Assembly (NCBI GenBank): GCA_900765575.1 | Contig: CAAFRW010000144.1 | Location: forward strand, 1 to 48,050 | DNA from: Bacteroidaceae bacterium | GTDB taxonomy: Bacteria; Bacteroidota; Bacteroidia; Bacteroidales; Bacteroidaceae | Direction of reading: 5' to 3' | DNA: 48,050 nucleotides | Shown here: positions 16,810 to 26,340 of the stretch, piece by piece | Position numbering within the stretch: position 1 is the stretch's first letter | Layout: each line of letters begins with the position of its first letter | Translations under genes and position numbers: made by a program | The notes under the pieces: model-generated | Told to the model about the DNA's origin: nothing | The model's database searches: none | What the model saw: the letters and a program-made list of their open reading frames with translations, nothing else

Positions 16810-18330
16810 TTAAATCTGTCTGAACATAAGGAAGCGTCCGTTTCCGGTTCCTTCGTAAACTTTGGTTGGAGTTGTCGACGCAAGTTCCGAGGTACTTTCA
16901 CCTTTCAAGTCATAGAAATAAAGTTTCCATCCATGTTCGGTATTGGTTAAAACGTTCAGAGAGTTGGTTCTAACGGCGCTTGTTGCGGAGCTTACAAAGT
17001 TGTGGCGGACGAAAGCAACCGTTTCTCCCGGATATTCCAGAATCATAGTTTCTCTTGGCCCCTCTATGCCTTCTGCATTCTGATAGTCGTAAACCTTATT
17101 ATCGATGGCGAAATAAAGGAAATCGGAGGTATACGACGGGCCAATGATGCTCGATTGTAATAATTTGCTGTCTTTGGGTACTGTTTTAAAGGATACGAAT
17201 TTATAACTATCTGCACTATATCGGGCTAATGCTCCTTCGCCTGTTTCTTCATTTTTCATTACGGCATAGGAGAAACCATAATAGATATAGGTGTTCTCTC
17301 CTATGGCGGTAACCGAATAAGGCATATTGGTGAAGGATACCGTATTGTTCTCACTGAAGGTAACCTCTCCTACGGGTGTTAAAACTCCTGTCGATACAGA
17401 TACTCTATAAAAAGTATGGTCTACTACATCGAAAACAACGGACTCATCGCTTCTACCCGGTAAAAAGTAGGGGTATAATGGATTCGGAGCGATTTTGGCT
17501 GCCGAAAATTTACCAATGTTTCTGGACGAACCGCTAACGGTGTACATTTTTCCATCATTTATAAAATAGTCATTTCCGGAGTTGGAGTGGTATACTCTTC
17601 CCGGGTCAATCGTTTCCGGCGCGGCATAGAATTGGTCTTCAAATGATTTGAACAAGTCTAAGCTCCTTGCGTTATACGTGCACATATCCTGGTCGGTGGC
17701 AATGAAGAATACGGCTTGGTTGGACAGGGTAATAACCGTACCGTCCGATTCGTATTCATGAGTATAAGTTGAGCGTTGGTAAGCCATGTTCCGGGCGATG
17801 CCTTTGGGGCGGTTTCCGGCAAGGTACAATAAATCTCTGTATACTTCGCCGTCCGGATTGATGTAATCAAAATCGGTTTCTCCGTTTTCGTCTTTTAATA
17901 CATACCATCCAAGGTCGACCGGAGAGGCCGATACCGTTAGTTTGATTTCTTTGCGCCGGAAAATGTCCCTCTTTTCATCGAACACTTCGAAGTTCAACAA
18001 CCAGGTGGCGGGGCTTAGGCTGACAGTATACTCCAAGTTTTTAGTATCGGCAATATCAACTCGTTTGGGCAACGACCCTGCCGTTTGGGCTTCCATCACA
18101 AACCATGAATAGGTGTATCGGGAAGGGTCATCATTTTCAACAACGGGGGAAAGTTTTAAAACATTACCTTGAGGTATGGTTATAGCGTTTTCCAATCCGC
18201 TAATCTGAATCGGCAGAACCTCATCTTTGTCCTGATAGGTATAATTCCCTTTATCGTCAATGCATGCTCCTAAAAGGAAAATGCAGTTTAGAAGTAAAAG
18301 CAGGTTTATAATCTTTTTCATAAAATTCAT
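16810..18330 (-). CDS. PKD-like surface lipoprotein
   Basis: A 506-residue lipoprotein. The lipobox LLGAC gives lipidated Cys23, and the following IDDKGN is acidic, as in Bacteroides surface-export signals. An N-terminal immunoglobulin/PKD-like region (to about residue 135) precedes a C-terminal part of repeated four-strand pattern that looks like a beta-propeller. I place it in the PKD-like family seen next to SusD and DUF4843 genes. Its role is probably ligand capture or a lid on the SusCD complex. A second ATG at 18321 could also be the start. It lies 12 bp after the DUF4843 gene. Confidence 0.8.
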   Translation of the reverse strand: MNFMKKIINLLLLLNCIFLLGACIDDKGNYTYQDKDEVLPIQISGLENAITIPQGNVLKLSPVVENDDPSRYTYSWFVMEAQTAGSLPKRVDIADTKNLEYTVSLSPATWLLNFEVFDEKRDIFRRKEIKLTVSASPVDLGWYVLKDENGETDFDYINPDGEVYRDLLYLAGNRPKGIARNMAYQRSTYTHEYESDGTVITLSNQAVFFIATDQDMCTYNARSLDLFKSFEDQFYAAPETIDPGRVYHSNSGNDYFINDGKMYTVSGSSRNIGKFSAAKIAPNPLYPYFLPGRSDESVVFDVVDHTFYRVSVSTGVLTPVGEVTFSENNTVSFTNMPYSVTAIGENTYIYYGFSYAVMKNEETGEGALARYSADSYKFVSFKTVPKDSKLLQSSIIGPSYTSDFLYFAIDNKVYDYQNAEGIEGPRETMILEYPGETVAFVRHNFVSSATSAVRTNSLNVLTNTEHGWKLYFYDLKGESTSELASTTPTKVYEGTGNGRFLMFRQI

Positions 18331-18342
18331 AATTTAATGGTT

Positions 18343-19083
18343 TTAATCGAATGTAACTTCTTCTCCACTCGCTTCGCAAAGAGGGTCGTTAGGATGTTCC
18401 AAATTGTATTTTATTAAGGCTAATTTGGCTGTTTGCCCTAGCCAGGTTCTATATCCGGGGTCCATTGGAGGACTGTCGAACTCGGTGTAACCTGTAACTT
18501 GAATAATGAATTTCATTTTCTCGCGGCCCCAAGTACTGCCGAATACATATATCCAGGTAGTGTCCCAATTGTTTGGTTTTACAGCTTGGTCGGTCGTTGT
18601 TACTACGAAGTTGCGCCAAGCGTCAATACCCGGGCGGAAGTATTCATTTTCAGTAATGGTCAGTTCTATGCGGTATTCGTCAGTGAGTAAACTTCTATCC
18701 CGTAAAAATACGATGGGGACTTTTTGTGAAACCTTATTGGCCGGAATGCAGAAGTAAGGTTTCAGCTTCGGGTCGTCGAAACTGATGAAATGAGTGCCGG
18801 GTACGGCCGCTCCGGGTTTCCCCGCATTTGTTTGTGCCAGGGATATAGGCCGGTCGGTATTTTCCGGATATCCCATTGTATTGACAACCACCCATACCGT
18901 ATCTTCTGTTACCTCATTTCCGTAAACAAAAAAGGACTGGCTGATGCTGTCGGCTTGCCCGTATCTGATGTTTTGGAAATAGAGTGCCGGCGTGTCTTTA
19001 TAGGGTTCCATTTCATTTTCTTTGCAGGCTGTATTCAACACGGCAGATAGGCCCACGATGATATAAAATATATATTTCTTCAT
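18343..19083 (-). CDS. DUF4843 lipoprotein
   Basis: A 246-residue lipoprotein with lipidated Cys20 (LNTAC) followed by KENEMEPY. The PALYF segment and the later immunoglobulin-like strands match DUF4843, a family almost always found directly after SusD genes. It probably sits on the outer face of the SusCD complex. The gene starts 17 bp after susD and ends 12 bp before the PKD-like gene. Confidence 0.85.
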   Translation of the reverse strand: MKKYIFYIIVGLSAVLNTACKENEMEPYKDTPALYFQNIRYGQADSISQSFFVYGNEVTEDTVWVVVNTMGYPENTDRPISLAQTNAGKPGAAVPGTHFISFDDPKLKPYFCIPANKVSQKVPIVFLRDRSLLTDEYRIELTITENEYFRPGIDAWRNFVVTTTDQAVKPNNWDTTWIYVFGSTWGREKMKFIIQVTGYTEFDSPPMDPGYRTWLGQTAKLALIKYNLEHPNDPLCEASGEEVTFD

Positions 19084-19100
19084 AATAGAGTATCATTTAG

Positions 19101-20573
19101 TTATTCGAAATTTGTTTGTCCCTTTGGTTTGGGTATGTAATAAGCCTTGCTGGGCAGTGCATAGCGTGAAGGCCAGGTGTAAGCCGCATAGTTATGTTTT
19201 TTATAGAAATAGAACATTTGTCCTTCTCCAAAAAACTCTTTACGGTATTCCAATTCCAGACGTTTCAAAAGCTCACTTTCCGACTGGTATGCGGTATCAT
19301 CAATTGTTGCCTGCATACCCCGGGCTACACGGTAGGTAGAGAAGTAAGTTTTAGCTTGTTCCGTTGGCAAGTCTTCTGCCAGAATTAAATACATCTCTCC
19401 CATACGAAGTAGCGGAACGCGTTTGTCGGAGGCTACCCTATCCGAACCTACAAACTTATAGAATGTAAAGACGCTTATACCGTTCGTGTATGTTATGGAG
19501 CTCCAATAGCGATTATTGGCGTAACGAATATCATTCGTGTTGACGGTACTCTCATAAGCTGTTTTCAGAGAGGTCTCTTTTTGGGTAAATAGCGCTTCAC
19601 TGCTTAGATAGTCGCTCTGGATGATACGCAACAAGTCGATGTTTTCTACTCCAAAGATGTGTTCCGGATACATGGTCAGGCTACTGGCTACCATCGATTC
19701 GGTACACAGTTTTATTTTCTGCGGGTCTACCACCAATTTAGCGTATTTGGCAGCTTGCTCTTTATCTCCTACCCAATGGTAGAAACGTGCTTTGGTGGCG
19801 AGAACGGCATAATAGTTGAAACGGCTGCGGCGTTTCATTTGCCAGTCGTCTTTAGGCATGGTGCCGTTTCCCACATAAACGCCCGCATGGGTTAAACTGT
19901 TCAAGCTGTCCATATTGGCATACATCACCGGGTCGTACTCTTTCAAGATGTTTTCCGCATTGGTTAAGTCGGTTTCAATATTCGTTTTTACTTCATTCCA
20001 AGTTTTCGAGGTGAGTTTCGACGGGTCGTTGCTAAGTTCGTTTACATAAGGTATGGCCTCACTGCTTGCGGTCGCTTCCTCGGGTGTGGGTCCCCACATG
20101 CGGAGCACGTCCAGATGGAGAAAGGCGCGCAATCCCAAGGCTTCGCCTTCTATCAACTTATCGTTGTTGTATTGGAAACGAACCGACGTATTGCTTTTCA
20201 GATTAGCCAGGATGTCATTTGCTTGGGCAATGGCGCTATAGTAAGCGGCAAACAAGCTGCTTATGGCATCTTCTGATTCCTTTTCTGTGAAATCGAAATT
20301 GGCAATGCTGTAGTTGGTCAAGTTGGTAGCTTTGGCCGGCACCGTCCAGTTGCGTGCCAGAAATTCCGGAATCTGCATCATGCCGTTTCTTCCGTAAAGG
20401 CTTCCTTCCGCCAGTTTAATGTAGACTCCGTTAAGAGCTTGCTTGTAGCCATCTTCCGAGTCGTAAAGCACATCGGATTTTACTTGTGAGCGAGGGTTTA
20501 TATCCAACCAGTCGTTACAGCTGGTCAGCGCGGTCAGTATGAGAACTGATATGATATAATGAATCTTTTTCAT
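19101..20573 (-). CDS. SusD/RagB-family outer-membrane lipoprotein
   Basis: Surface lid lipoprotein (490 residues) that captures the ligand above its SusC partner. Lipidated Cys19 (ALTSC) is followed by NDWLDINPRSQ, the usual SusD opening. Helical TPR-like repeats form the body, and the protein ends with LPSKAYYIPKPKGQTNFE, close to the LPIP-type ending of the family. It follows the susC gene by 19 bp. Ligand class cannot be read from the sequence. Confidence 0.95.
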   Translation of the reverse strand: MKKIHYIISVLILTALTSCNDWLDINPRSQVKSDVLYDSEDGYKQALNGVYIKLAEGSLYGRNGMMQIPEFLARNWTVPAKATNLTNYSIANFDFTEKESEDAISSLFAAYYSAIAQANDILANLKSNTSVRFQYNNDKLIEGEALGLRAFLHLDVLRMWGPTPEEATASSEAIPYVNELSNDPSKLTSKTWNEVKTNIETDLTNAENILKEYDPVMYANMDSLNSLTHAGVYVGNGTMPKDDWQMKRRSRFNYYAVLATKARFYHWVGDKEQAAKYAKLVVDPQKIKLCTESMVASSLTMYPEHIFGVENIDLLRIIQSDYLSSEALFTQKETSLKTAYESTVNTNDIRYANNRYWSSITYTNGISVFTFYKFVGSDRVASDKRVPLLRMGEMYLILAEDLPTEQAKTYFSTYRVARGMQATIDDTAYQSESELLKRLELEYRKEFFGEGQMFYFYKKHNYAAYTWPSRYALPSKAYYIPKPKGQTNFE

Positions 20574-20592
20574 AATTCTTTCTGTTTCTTTT

Positions 20593-23500
20593 TTATAATC
20601 TAACCGTTAAGGAAAGAGCGAATTTGCGTGCAAAAGGGTAGTCTATACCTCTTTCGCGTTTAATAGTAGACTTATAGAATAAGTCTTCGAGATAGCCGTT
20701 GAGGGCCACGTAAGAGAGTGACAAATATTTCTTTGTCCATTCCGTGGGGAATTCGTAACCAATATTCATGCTGGAAGCGTAGAAGGCGTTGTCTTTGAAT
20801 ATGAAACGCGATGTTGCGTAAGTTTTCGTATTATCCCGCACACCTTTAAATGTGGCTGCGTCACCCGGTTCTTTCCAGCGGTCGTACAATACTCTTTTGT
20901 CGGCGTTGTCATACGGATAGATGTTTTCCACTTTGTTGGCAAGCGTCGAGTTATAAGCTTTTCCTCCCCATTTGTATCCGAAGATAAGATTGACAGAGAT
21001 ACCTTTCCAGCGTATGTTTGTATTGATGGTACCTTGTATTTTAGGTTCGGCCACTCCGCATGCTACTTGGTCTTTGGCGTCCCATGTATAGGTTTCCGTA
21101 CCATCCGCTTTAATGAATATTTCTTTACCGTTACTCGGGTCTATTCCCTTTGAGCGTACGGCATAGATGGTGCTCATCGATTCTCCTTCTTTATAAAGGA
21201 AGCTTGGAGTATACTTGTCTTGGTTGCTTAACTCATCGTTAAGGCTCTGCAACGAATTCGAGATTTCTTTAATCTTATTGGAGTTCTGAGACGCTTTCAC
21301 CCCGACAGTCCAACGGAGGTCGTTCTCTACATCGCGTATGATTTGTCCCGAAAGATTCAGTTCCCATCCCCGGTTCTCTGTTTTACCGATGTTGGCTTTA
21401 TAGCTGGAGAAACCACTGGCAAGCGGTAAGTTAACGTCGGTCAGTAGGTTGTCGGTTATTTTATTATAGACATCGACACCTAATTGTATGCGGCGGTTAA
21501 AGAGTTCGATATCGGTACCGATATTGAACTGGTTGGTCTTTTGCCATTTTAAATTGGGGTTACCGTATGCCAAAAGGTATGTGCCATACCAACTTTCCGT
21601 ACTTTGTCCGCCAAAATCCTGATAGGTACTTATACCCAGATAAGCGGGGAAGTTTTGAGAACCGGTGATACCGTATGAAACGCGTAGACGGGCTACATCG
21701 ACCACCTGCTGGTTTTGCATGAAAGCCTCGTGATGCAAGTTCCAACCGGCACCGGTAGACCAGAAGGGTGCAAAATGATTGTTCGAACCGAATTGGGAAG
21801 AACCGTCGTATTTGCCGTTGAAATCGACGAAATAACGTTGGTCGTAAACATACCGTAAGTTGAACAAGAGTCCGATATCACGTGAAGTGGATTCGGAAGC
21901 TCCCGGACGTCCGTCTTTCAAATATTGGCTGGCCATTCCAAGGTAATCCATGTTTTCTACAGAGATACCCTCTCCGGTTACGGAGTACGACTCCGACTTG
22001 AATTCTTCAACGGTTGCGCCTAATCCTCCGAATACCTGATGCTTGTCGGCAAACGTTTTACTGTAGTTCAAGGTGAACTGTCCGGAATAATCCAGACTGT
22101 TTCCGCTACTATATGTATAGCGTCCTTTTCTACGGTAATCGTCTCCTGTGTATTCGTCGAACATCGTGTTTGAAGGGGAGATGAAGTTGTCCGAACGGTT
22201 TGTTCCTTTTGTAACGGAGAATTGTCCCCGGACGAACAGTTCCGGAAGAATGTCCCATTGCATGGAGAAGTTGTTGGTAATTTCCGTATATTCGCTTGTG
22301 TTTTTGCTGGGGAGCATTGCGTTATACAACGGGTTATAAACCGTGTTGTAGGTATAGGTACTATTATAATAGTAGTCTTCCAGTCTCTTTTTCAAGTTTC
22401 CTTCCTCGTCGTATGGAGTAAAGTAGGAATTCGCCGTACAGTATTGGCTGAAAGAGCCATAAGGTGAATTCTTCGACTGGTTATTGCTAATTTGCAACCG
22501 GTTCTGGAACGTGATGTTTTCATATTTATAAAGAAGGAACATATCTCCGGTCAACGTGTTGCGTTCGGAACCTTTCATGGCGCCGCTTACATTGTTGTAA
22601 CTTAAGCTTGCGCCGTAGCGTAAACTCTCGTCGCCTCCTTCTACCGATACATTATGGCGTGAACCGATGCCGGTGCGTACGGGGTATTTGAGCCAATAGG
22701 TATCCACTCCACGTTCTACATCCAGTTTGCGTTGGTTGTAGAGGGTTTGCAACTCCTTTTCCTGAAGCGCGTTTTCGGTTTCATATAATCCTGCCAGCTT
22801 TTCGAATTGCAGCTTTTCGGAGGCATTCATCAAATTGTACGAGGTCAAGTCGGGAGCCTCAATGTTTAAAGTTCCTTTGTAACTGAAACGGAGTTTGCCC
22901 GGTTCGATGCGTTTGCTGGTAATCACCACTACACCGTTGGAGCCTTTGGAACCGTAAAGCGCCGTTGCGTTGGCGTCTTTTAAAAGCGTTACGTTCTCAA
23001 TCTGGCTTTCGTCCAAGTCCATAAAACGGGTCAGCGAGATTTCGAATCCGTCGAGGATAAACAGCGGTTGGTTAGCCGTACGCTGGTTGTCCGCACTGAC
23101 CTGCATGTCTTTTACGTCTGTAGGCAGACTGGATGAACCACGGATGGTAATGGTAGGCAAGCTGTTCGGGTCGGAACCGATTTCTATGTTGTCGGCAATG
23201 CTGAAACTGGCATCCAAATTCCTTAAAGTAGAGGCAAGGCTTCTGTTACCGGATTCTTCCAACTGCTTTCTTGTGTAAGAGGTGGCCGCTCCGGTGTAGC
23301 TTTCTCTGGCTTTGTTGAAGATACCGGTTACCACTACTTCTCCCATCTGCGCGTTGTCTTCTTCCATCACCACTTGTTTCAGGGTGATGTCTTGCGCGCC
23401 CATTTTAACGGTTTGCCTTTCCTGTTTCATACCGATGTAGGAGAATGTCAGCGTGTAAGTTGCGTCGGGGGCTACGTTCAAGGTAAAGTTTCCGTCTATA

Positions 23501-23970
23501 TCGGTGGTGGTTCCGGTATTGTTACCTGTGCGGATGTTTACACCGATAAGGGGCATCTTTTGCTTGTCCACTACTTGTCCCTGAATCTTGTAGGAAGAAG
23601 CTTGGCGCCGTTGTTCTCTTTTTATCACACTGATAATGTTTCCATTCCTTTCGTAAGTGAATGGTGTCTTTTCCAAAACCACTCTCATGGCATCGTTGAT
23701 GGCTGCGTTTCTCAGCGTTGCGCTTACTTTATGGTTTTGCACATCTTCCGTACTGAAATTGATTTTGTAGCCGGACTCTTTGCTCAGTTGCTTCAAGGCA
23801 TCAGCCAACGGCTCATTCTCGAAGGTGATGGTTACTCTTTGTTGTGCATGGACTTGCGTCGTCACGCCAAAAAGGAAGAATAATCCTAGAATAAAGGGTA
23901 TGATTGCATACTTCCTTTGCCGGATTCTTCCGTACCCGCTTTGTTCAGGTATTGACTCTCTCATATTCAT
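20593..23970 (-). CDS. SusC/RagA-family TonB-dependent transporter with STN domain
   Basis: An outer-membrane barrel of 1125 residues. After the signal peptide (ending VHAQ), residues about 48-115 form a secretin/TonB short N-terminal domain, the part that contacts an anti-sigma factor. Residues about 125-205 are a carboxypeptidase-regulatory-like beta domain. The TonB-box-like EVVVTG precedes the plug (PTITIRGSSSL, PLFILDGFEI, NATALYGSKGSNGVV), and a 22-strand barrel follows, ending in LSLTVRL. The STN domain plus the upstream sigma/FecR pair show ligand-triggered self-regulation. Two in-frame ATGs (23970, 23964) are possible starts. Confidence 0.96.
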   Translation of the reverse strand: MNMRESIPEQSGYGRIRQRKYAIIPFILGLFFLFGVTTQVHAQQRVTITFENEPLADALKQLSKESGYKINFSTEDVQNHKVSATLRNAAINDAMRVVLEKTPFTYERNGNIISVIKREQRRQASSYKIQGQVVDKQKMPLIGVNIRTGNNTGTTTDIDGNFTLNVAPDATYTLTFSYIGMKQERQTVKMGAQDITLKQVVMEEDNAQMGEVVVTGIFNKARESYTGAATSYTRKQLEESGNRSLASTLRNLDASFSIADNIEIGSDPNSLPTITIRGSSSLPTDVKDMQVSADNQRTANQPLFILDGFEISLTRFMDLDESQIENVTLLKDANATALYGSKGSNGVVVITSKRIEPGKLRFSYKGTLNIEAPDLTSYNLMNASEKLQFEKLAGLYETENALQEKELQTLYNQRKLDVERGVDTYWLKYPVRTGIGSRHNVSVEGGDESLRYGASLSYNNVSGAMKGSERNTLTGDMFLLYKYENITFQNRLQISNNQSKNSPYGSFSQYCTANSYFTPYDEEGNLKKRLEDYYYNSTYTYNTVYNPLYNAMLPSKNTSEYTEITNNFSMQWDILPELFVRGQFSVTKGTNRSDNFISPSNTMFDEYTGDDYRRKGRYTYSSGNSLDYSGQFTLNYSKTFADKHQVFGGLGATVEEFKSESYSVTGEGISVENMDYLGMASQYLKDGRPGASESTSRDIGLLFNLRYVYDQRYFVDFNGKYDGSSQFGSNNHFAPFWSTGAGWNLHHEAFMQNQQVVDVARLRVSYGITGSQNFPAYLGISTYQDFGGQSTESWYGTYLLAYGNPNLKWQKTNQFNIGTDIELFNRRIQLGVDVYNKITDNLLTDVNLPLASGFSSYKANIGKTENRGWELNLSGQIIRDVENDLRWTVGVKASQNSNKIKEISNSLQSLNDELSNQDKYTPSFLYKEGESMSTIYAVRSKGIDPSNGKEIFIKADGTETYTWDAKDQVACGVAEPKIQGTINTNIRWKGISVNLIFGYKWGGKAYNSTLANKVENIYPYDNADKRVLYDRWKEPGDAATFKGVRDNTKTYATSRFIFKDNAFYASSMNIGYEFPTEWTKKYLSLSYVALNGYLEDLFYKSTIKRERGIDYPFARKFALSLTVRL

Positions 23971-24024
23971 AAGTATTAAGAAAATATATAATTAAACATG
24001 CGCCCGATGTATTCGGGCAATTAT

Positions 24025-25227
24025 CTATTCAATAGTAATTGTGTTTTCGTTTAATGTGGCACGAACCTTACCCAGCAGGTTGAGTTGCGCTAAGGTGTTT
24101 TGGATGGGAACATCCCGTTTGGCCCAGAAGTTGAATCGATATTTCATTGTTCTAGCTTCTTGGAAATGGACGGTGAGGTTGTACCATCTGCCTAATTCTT
24201 TCATAATCTGGCTCAGGGCTACATCTTCGAAATAGAAGTAGCCTTCGGTCCAAGCCGTGTAGGCTTGAGTGTTTACCTGTTGTATCTGTATGTTTCCTTC
24301 CGGGCCGATGCTGGCATCTTGTCCCGGTTTAAGCGTGTGCGAGGTGGAACTTCCGGAGGTATTGACGGCCACTTCTCCTTCTACCAGCGTTACGTGGCTG
24401 GCTTCGTTGTCGTAAGAACGGAAATTGAAGCTGGTTCCCAGCACACGGGTAGTCAGGTGTTTGGTTCTTACAACGAAGGGATGTTCCGCATCCTTGCTTA
24501 CCTTGAAGTAGGCTTCTCCTGCGAGTTCTACAATCCGTTCCTTCCCGGCAAAACGGGAGGGATAGCGGAGCGTACTTTCTACGTTGAGCCATACAATGGT
24601 GCCGTCGGGCAAAGTCACTTGAAAGTCCTTGCCTCGCGGTGTTTTCAGCGTATGTATTTCTGCCGTTTCTTCTTCGGGAGAGGGGATGTTATAAGCAATA
24701 GCATGACGGCTTTTTATGTTGGCTCCGGCAATATGCAGGGTGTCTGCTGTCTGTTTGGATAAAACAACTTCTTCTCCTTTTTCGTTACTGAGCACTACCT
24801 CCTGAGGTTGCGGCAACGCCTGCATAATGGCTATGGGTTGAGGTCGCTTTGGGCGATGTCCCATATACCATTTGCCGGTGAAGCCAATGAGAAATAACAG
24901 GATGACTACTGCCACCCATTTGAGAAAATGATATGATAATTGTTTTTGTGTGGGCGAAATGTGGGGTGTGGCGGCGGGTTGTGTTATTTTCCGCTCTATA
25001 TGCTTGTTCAGTCTCTTCAGGCAGAAGTGTGCCCATTCTTTTTGCGCATCGGGCAGGCTCCGCTCGTTTAAGGATAAGTTGTCGTAAGCCGCTTTCAGCT
25101 CGGCATAAAGTTGCCTGTTCGCCTTCTGTTGCATCCAGGCGCGAAATGCTTCGGTAGCTTCCAGTTCGGGGTGGGACAGAACTTTTAATGCGTAATCAAG
25201 TTCTTGTTCTCCATAGTTGTCTCTCAT
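24025..25227 (-). CDS. FecR-family anti-sigma factor
   Basis: A 400-residue inner-membrane protein: a cytoplasmic N-terminal part (1-100) expected to bind the sigma factor, one membrane segment at about 101-122, a periplasmic FecR domain (TPRGKDFQVTLPDGTIVWLNVES near residue 200) and a C-terminal DUF4974 domain (YFYFEDVALSQIMKELGRWY) that should contact the STN domain of the SusC partner. Ligand binding at the outer membrane would release the sigma factor. It lies between the sigma gene and susC, 54 bp before the latter. Confidence 0.95.
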   Translation of the reverse strand: MRDNYGEQELDYALKVLSHPELEATEAFRAWMQQKANRQLYAELKAAYDNLSLNERSLPDAQKEWAHFCLKRLNKHIERKITQPAATPHISPTQKQLSYHFLKWVAVVILLFLIGFTGKWYMGHRPKRPQPIAIMQALPQPQEVVLSNEKGEEVVLSKQTADTLHIAGANIKSRHAIAYNIPSPEEETAEIHTLKTPRGKDFQVTLPDGTIVWLNVESTLRYPSRFAGKERIVELAGEAYFKVSKDAEHPFVVRTKHLTTRVLGTSFNFRSYDNEASHVTLVEGEVAVNTSGSSTSHTLKPGQDASIGPEGNIQIQQVNTQAYTAWTEGYFYFEDVALSQIMKELGRWYNLTVHFQEARTMKYRFNFWAKRDVPIQNTLAQLNLLGKVRATLNENTITIE

Positions 25228-25256
25228 CTCTATATCCTTAAGTGTTGGTTATATAG

Positions 25257-25294
25257 CGTAAAGGATGCTAAAAGGAGTACAAGAAATGGAGGAT
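25257..25294. repeat. Imperfect copy of the sigma-gene tail
   Basis: This stretch in the sigma-FecR spacer closely repeats 25410-25447, the last codons of the sigma gene, including the shared core AAAAGGAGTACAAGAA. The pair are direct repeats 153 bp apart and suggest an old duplication or recombination between sigma-gene ends. Confidence 0.6.
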
Positions 25295-25399
25295 TTTTTT
25301 TAGTTTCTTCATTCTTTTATTGAAAAGCGATAAATGAATGGTTGTTTCTTCCCGTGGCAGAAGGGCTTCGGAATGAAGCGTCCTTTTACATCCTTCCTG

Positions 25400-25954
25400 T
25401 TATAAGAAAGCGTAAAAGGTACTGAAAAGGAGTACAAGAATGGGCGAGAAAATCTCGGGTTGATTGCGAATAATCTTTAAAGCCCTGGCCACCAACGTTT
25501 TTACGGTAAGCGGACTGATGCTGTATTGTTCGGCTACTTCTTTATAGCTCTTTTTGTGGAGCACACATTCAATGAATACACGTTGGGTTTTGGGTGGCAG
25601 TTTCTCTATTCCTTTCCGCATTCTACTCATAAGCGCTTCGTAACGCTCGTAGTCGATGGATTCGTCTTCGTTTTCATCAGATGATGTTTCGGAGAGTTGC
25701 TCCAGGTAATTTCGGGAAGCCTGGTTGTGGCGAAGATAGTCGATACTTTGGTTTCGCACTAACCTGTAAAGCAAGGAGAGAAGGTTGTTTTGCTCCAATT
25801 GGTCAAAATGTTCCCACAAGTAAGCAAAGGCGTCATGTACGATATCTTTTGCGCATTCTTCGTTCTCTACATAGCCAAAAGCATGCACATAAAGTTGGTG
25901 GAACCGTTGTGTGAAGAGTTCCCCAAAAACGTCATATTTCCCCTTGTCTAGCAT
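25400..25954 (-). CDS. ECF RNA polymerase sigma factor (Bacteroidetes type)
   Basis: A 184-residue ECF sigma factor. Region 2 spans about residues 10-75 (FHQLYVHAFGYVENEE, then AYLWEHFDQ) and region 4 about 110-165 (LPPKTQRVFIECVLHKKSY, then the helix-turn-helix EVAEQYSISPLTVKTLV). The hydrophobic tail LVLLFSTFYAFL is common in sigma factors paired with FecR in Bacteroides. I chose ATG 25954: the frame opens at 26008, but an excellent promoter (-7 at 25978-25985) lies inside that extension. It should direct transcription of the SusCD locus when released by FecR. Confidence 0.93.
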   Translation of the reverse strand: MLDKGKYDVFGELFTQRFHQLYVHAFGYVENEECAKDIVHDAFAYLWEHFDQLEQNNLLSLLYRLVRNQSIDYLRHNQASRNYLEQLSETSSDENEDESIDYERYEALMSRMRKGIEKLPPKTQRVFIECVLHKKSYKEVAEQYSISPLTVKTLVARALKIIRNQPEIFSPILVLLFSTFYAFL

Positions 25955-25977
25955 GCTTTTTGTGTGTGAATATATTG

Positions 25978-26008
25978 CAAAAATAAGGATAAAGTGATGC
26001 TTTGTCAA
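25978..26008 (-). promoter_or_regulatory. Promoter of the ECF sigma gene
   Basis: On the minus strand TTGACA is followed, 20 bases after its TTG, by TATTTTTG (25985 to 25978), matching the Bacteroidetes -33/-7 arrangement. The ATG at 25954 lies 23 bp downstream. This is the best two-part promoter in the window. Confidence 0.75.
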
Positions 26009-26203
26009 GTATATCTATTGTTTTAACATATTAATGATTGTGTTTACGCTGTTTAGTGAACTGAAAGTTTATTTGATATTTACTATGCTTTCTGCCTCTT
26101 CCGTCCTGTATGTTAAGGAGTATTTTACAACATTCTCAGCGTTTCTCTTTCTCTGTTTTAAGAGATAAATTAGAACGTTTTGAAGAGTGTCTTACTACCT
26201 GCT

Positions 26204-26293
26204 GAGGTTGATAGCGCAACGTTGTTGAGTTTGATAGCGCAACCTCACGACGTTGCGCTATACACGTTGCGAGGTTGCTCTATCAAACTCAAC
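26204..26293. repeat. Palindromic array of about 23-bp units
   Basis: Two direct units containing TTGATAGCGCAAC begin 23 bp apart (26208, 26231), and two inverted units follow 22 bp apart (26252, 26274). The outer part forms an inverted repeat with 23-bp arms (26224-26246 and 26271-26293, one mismatch) around a 24-nt centre. Confidence 0.8.
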
Positions 26294-26340
26294 AAGCTGA
26301 TAATCAGTACTCCTTTTTTCGTCGTAAGTGCCCTGAAATA

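Noticed and set aside
15386..23970. Classical polysaccharide utilisation locus
   Set aside because: SusC/SusD are present but no glycoside hydrolase, lyase or sulfatase accompanies them; the nearest GH43 gene is 11 kb away on the far side of several unrelated genes.
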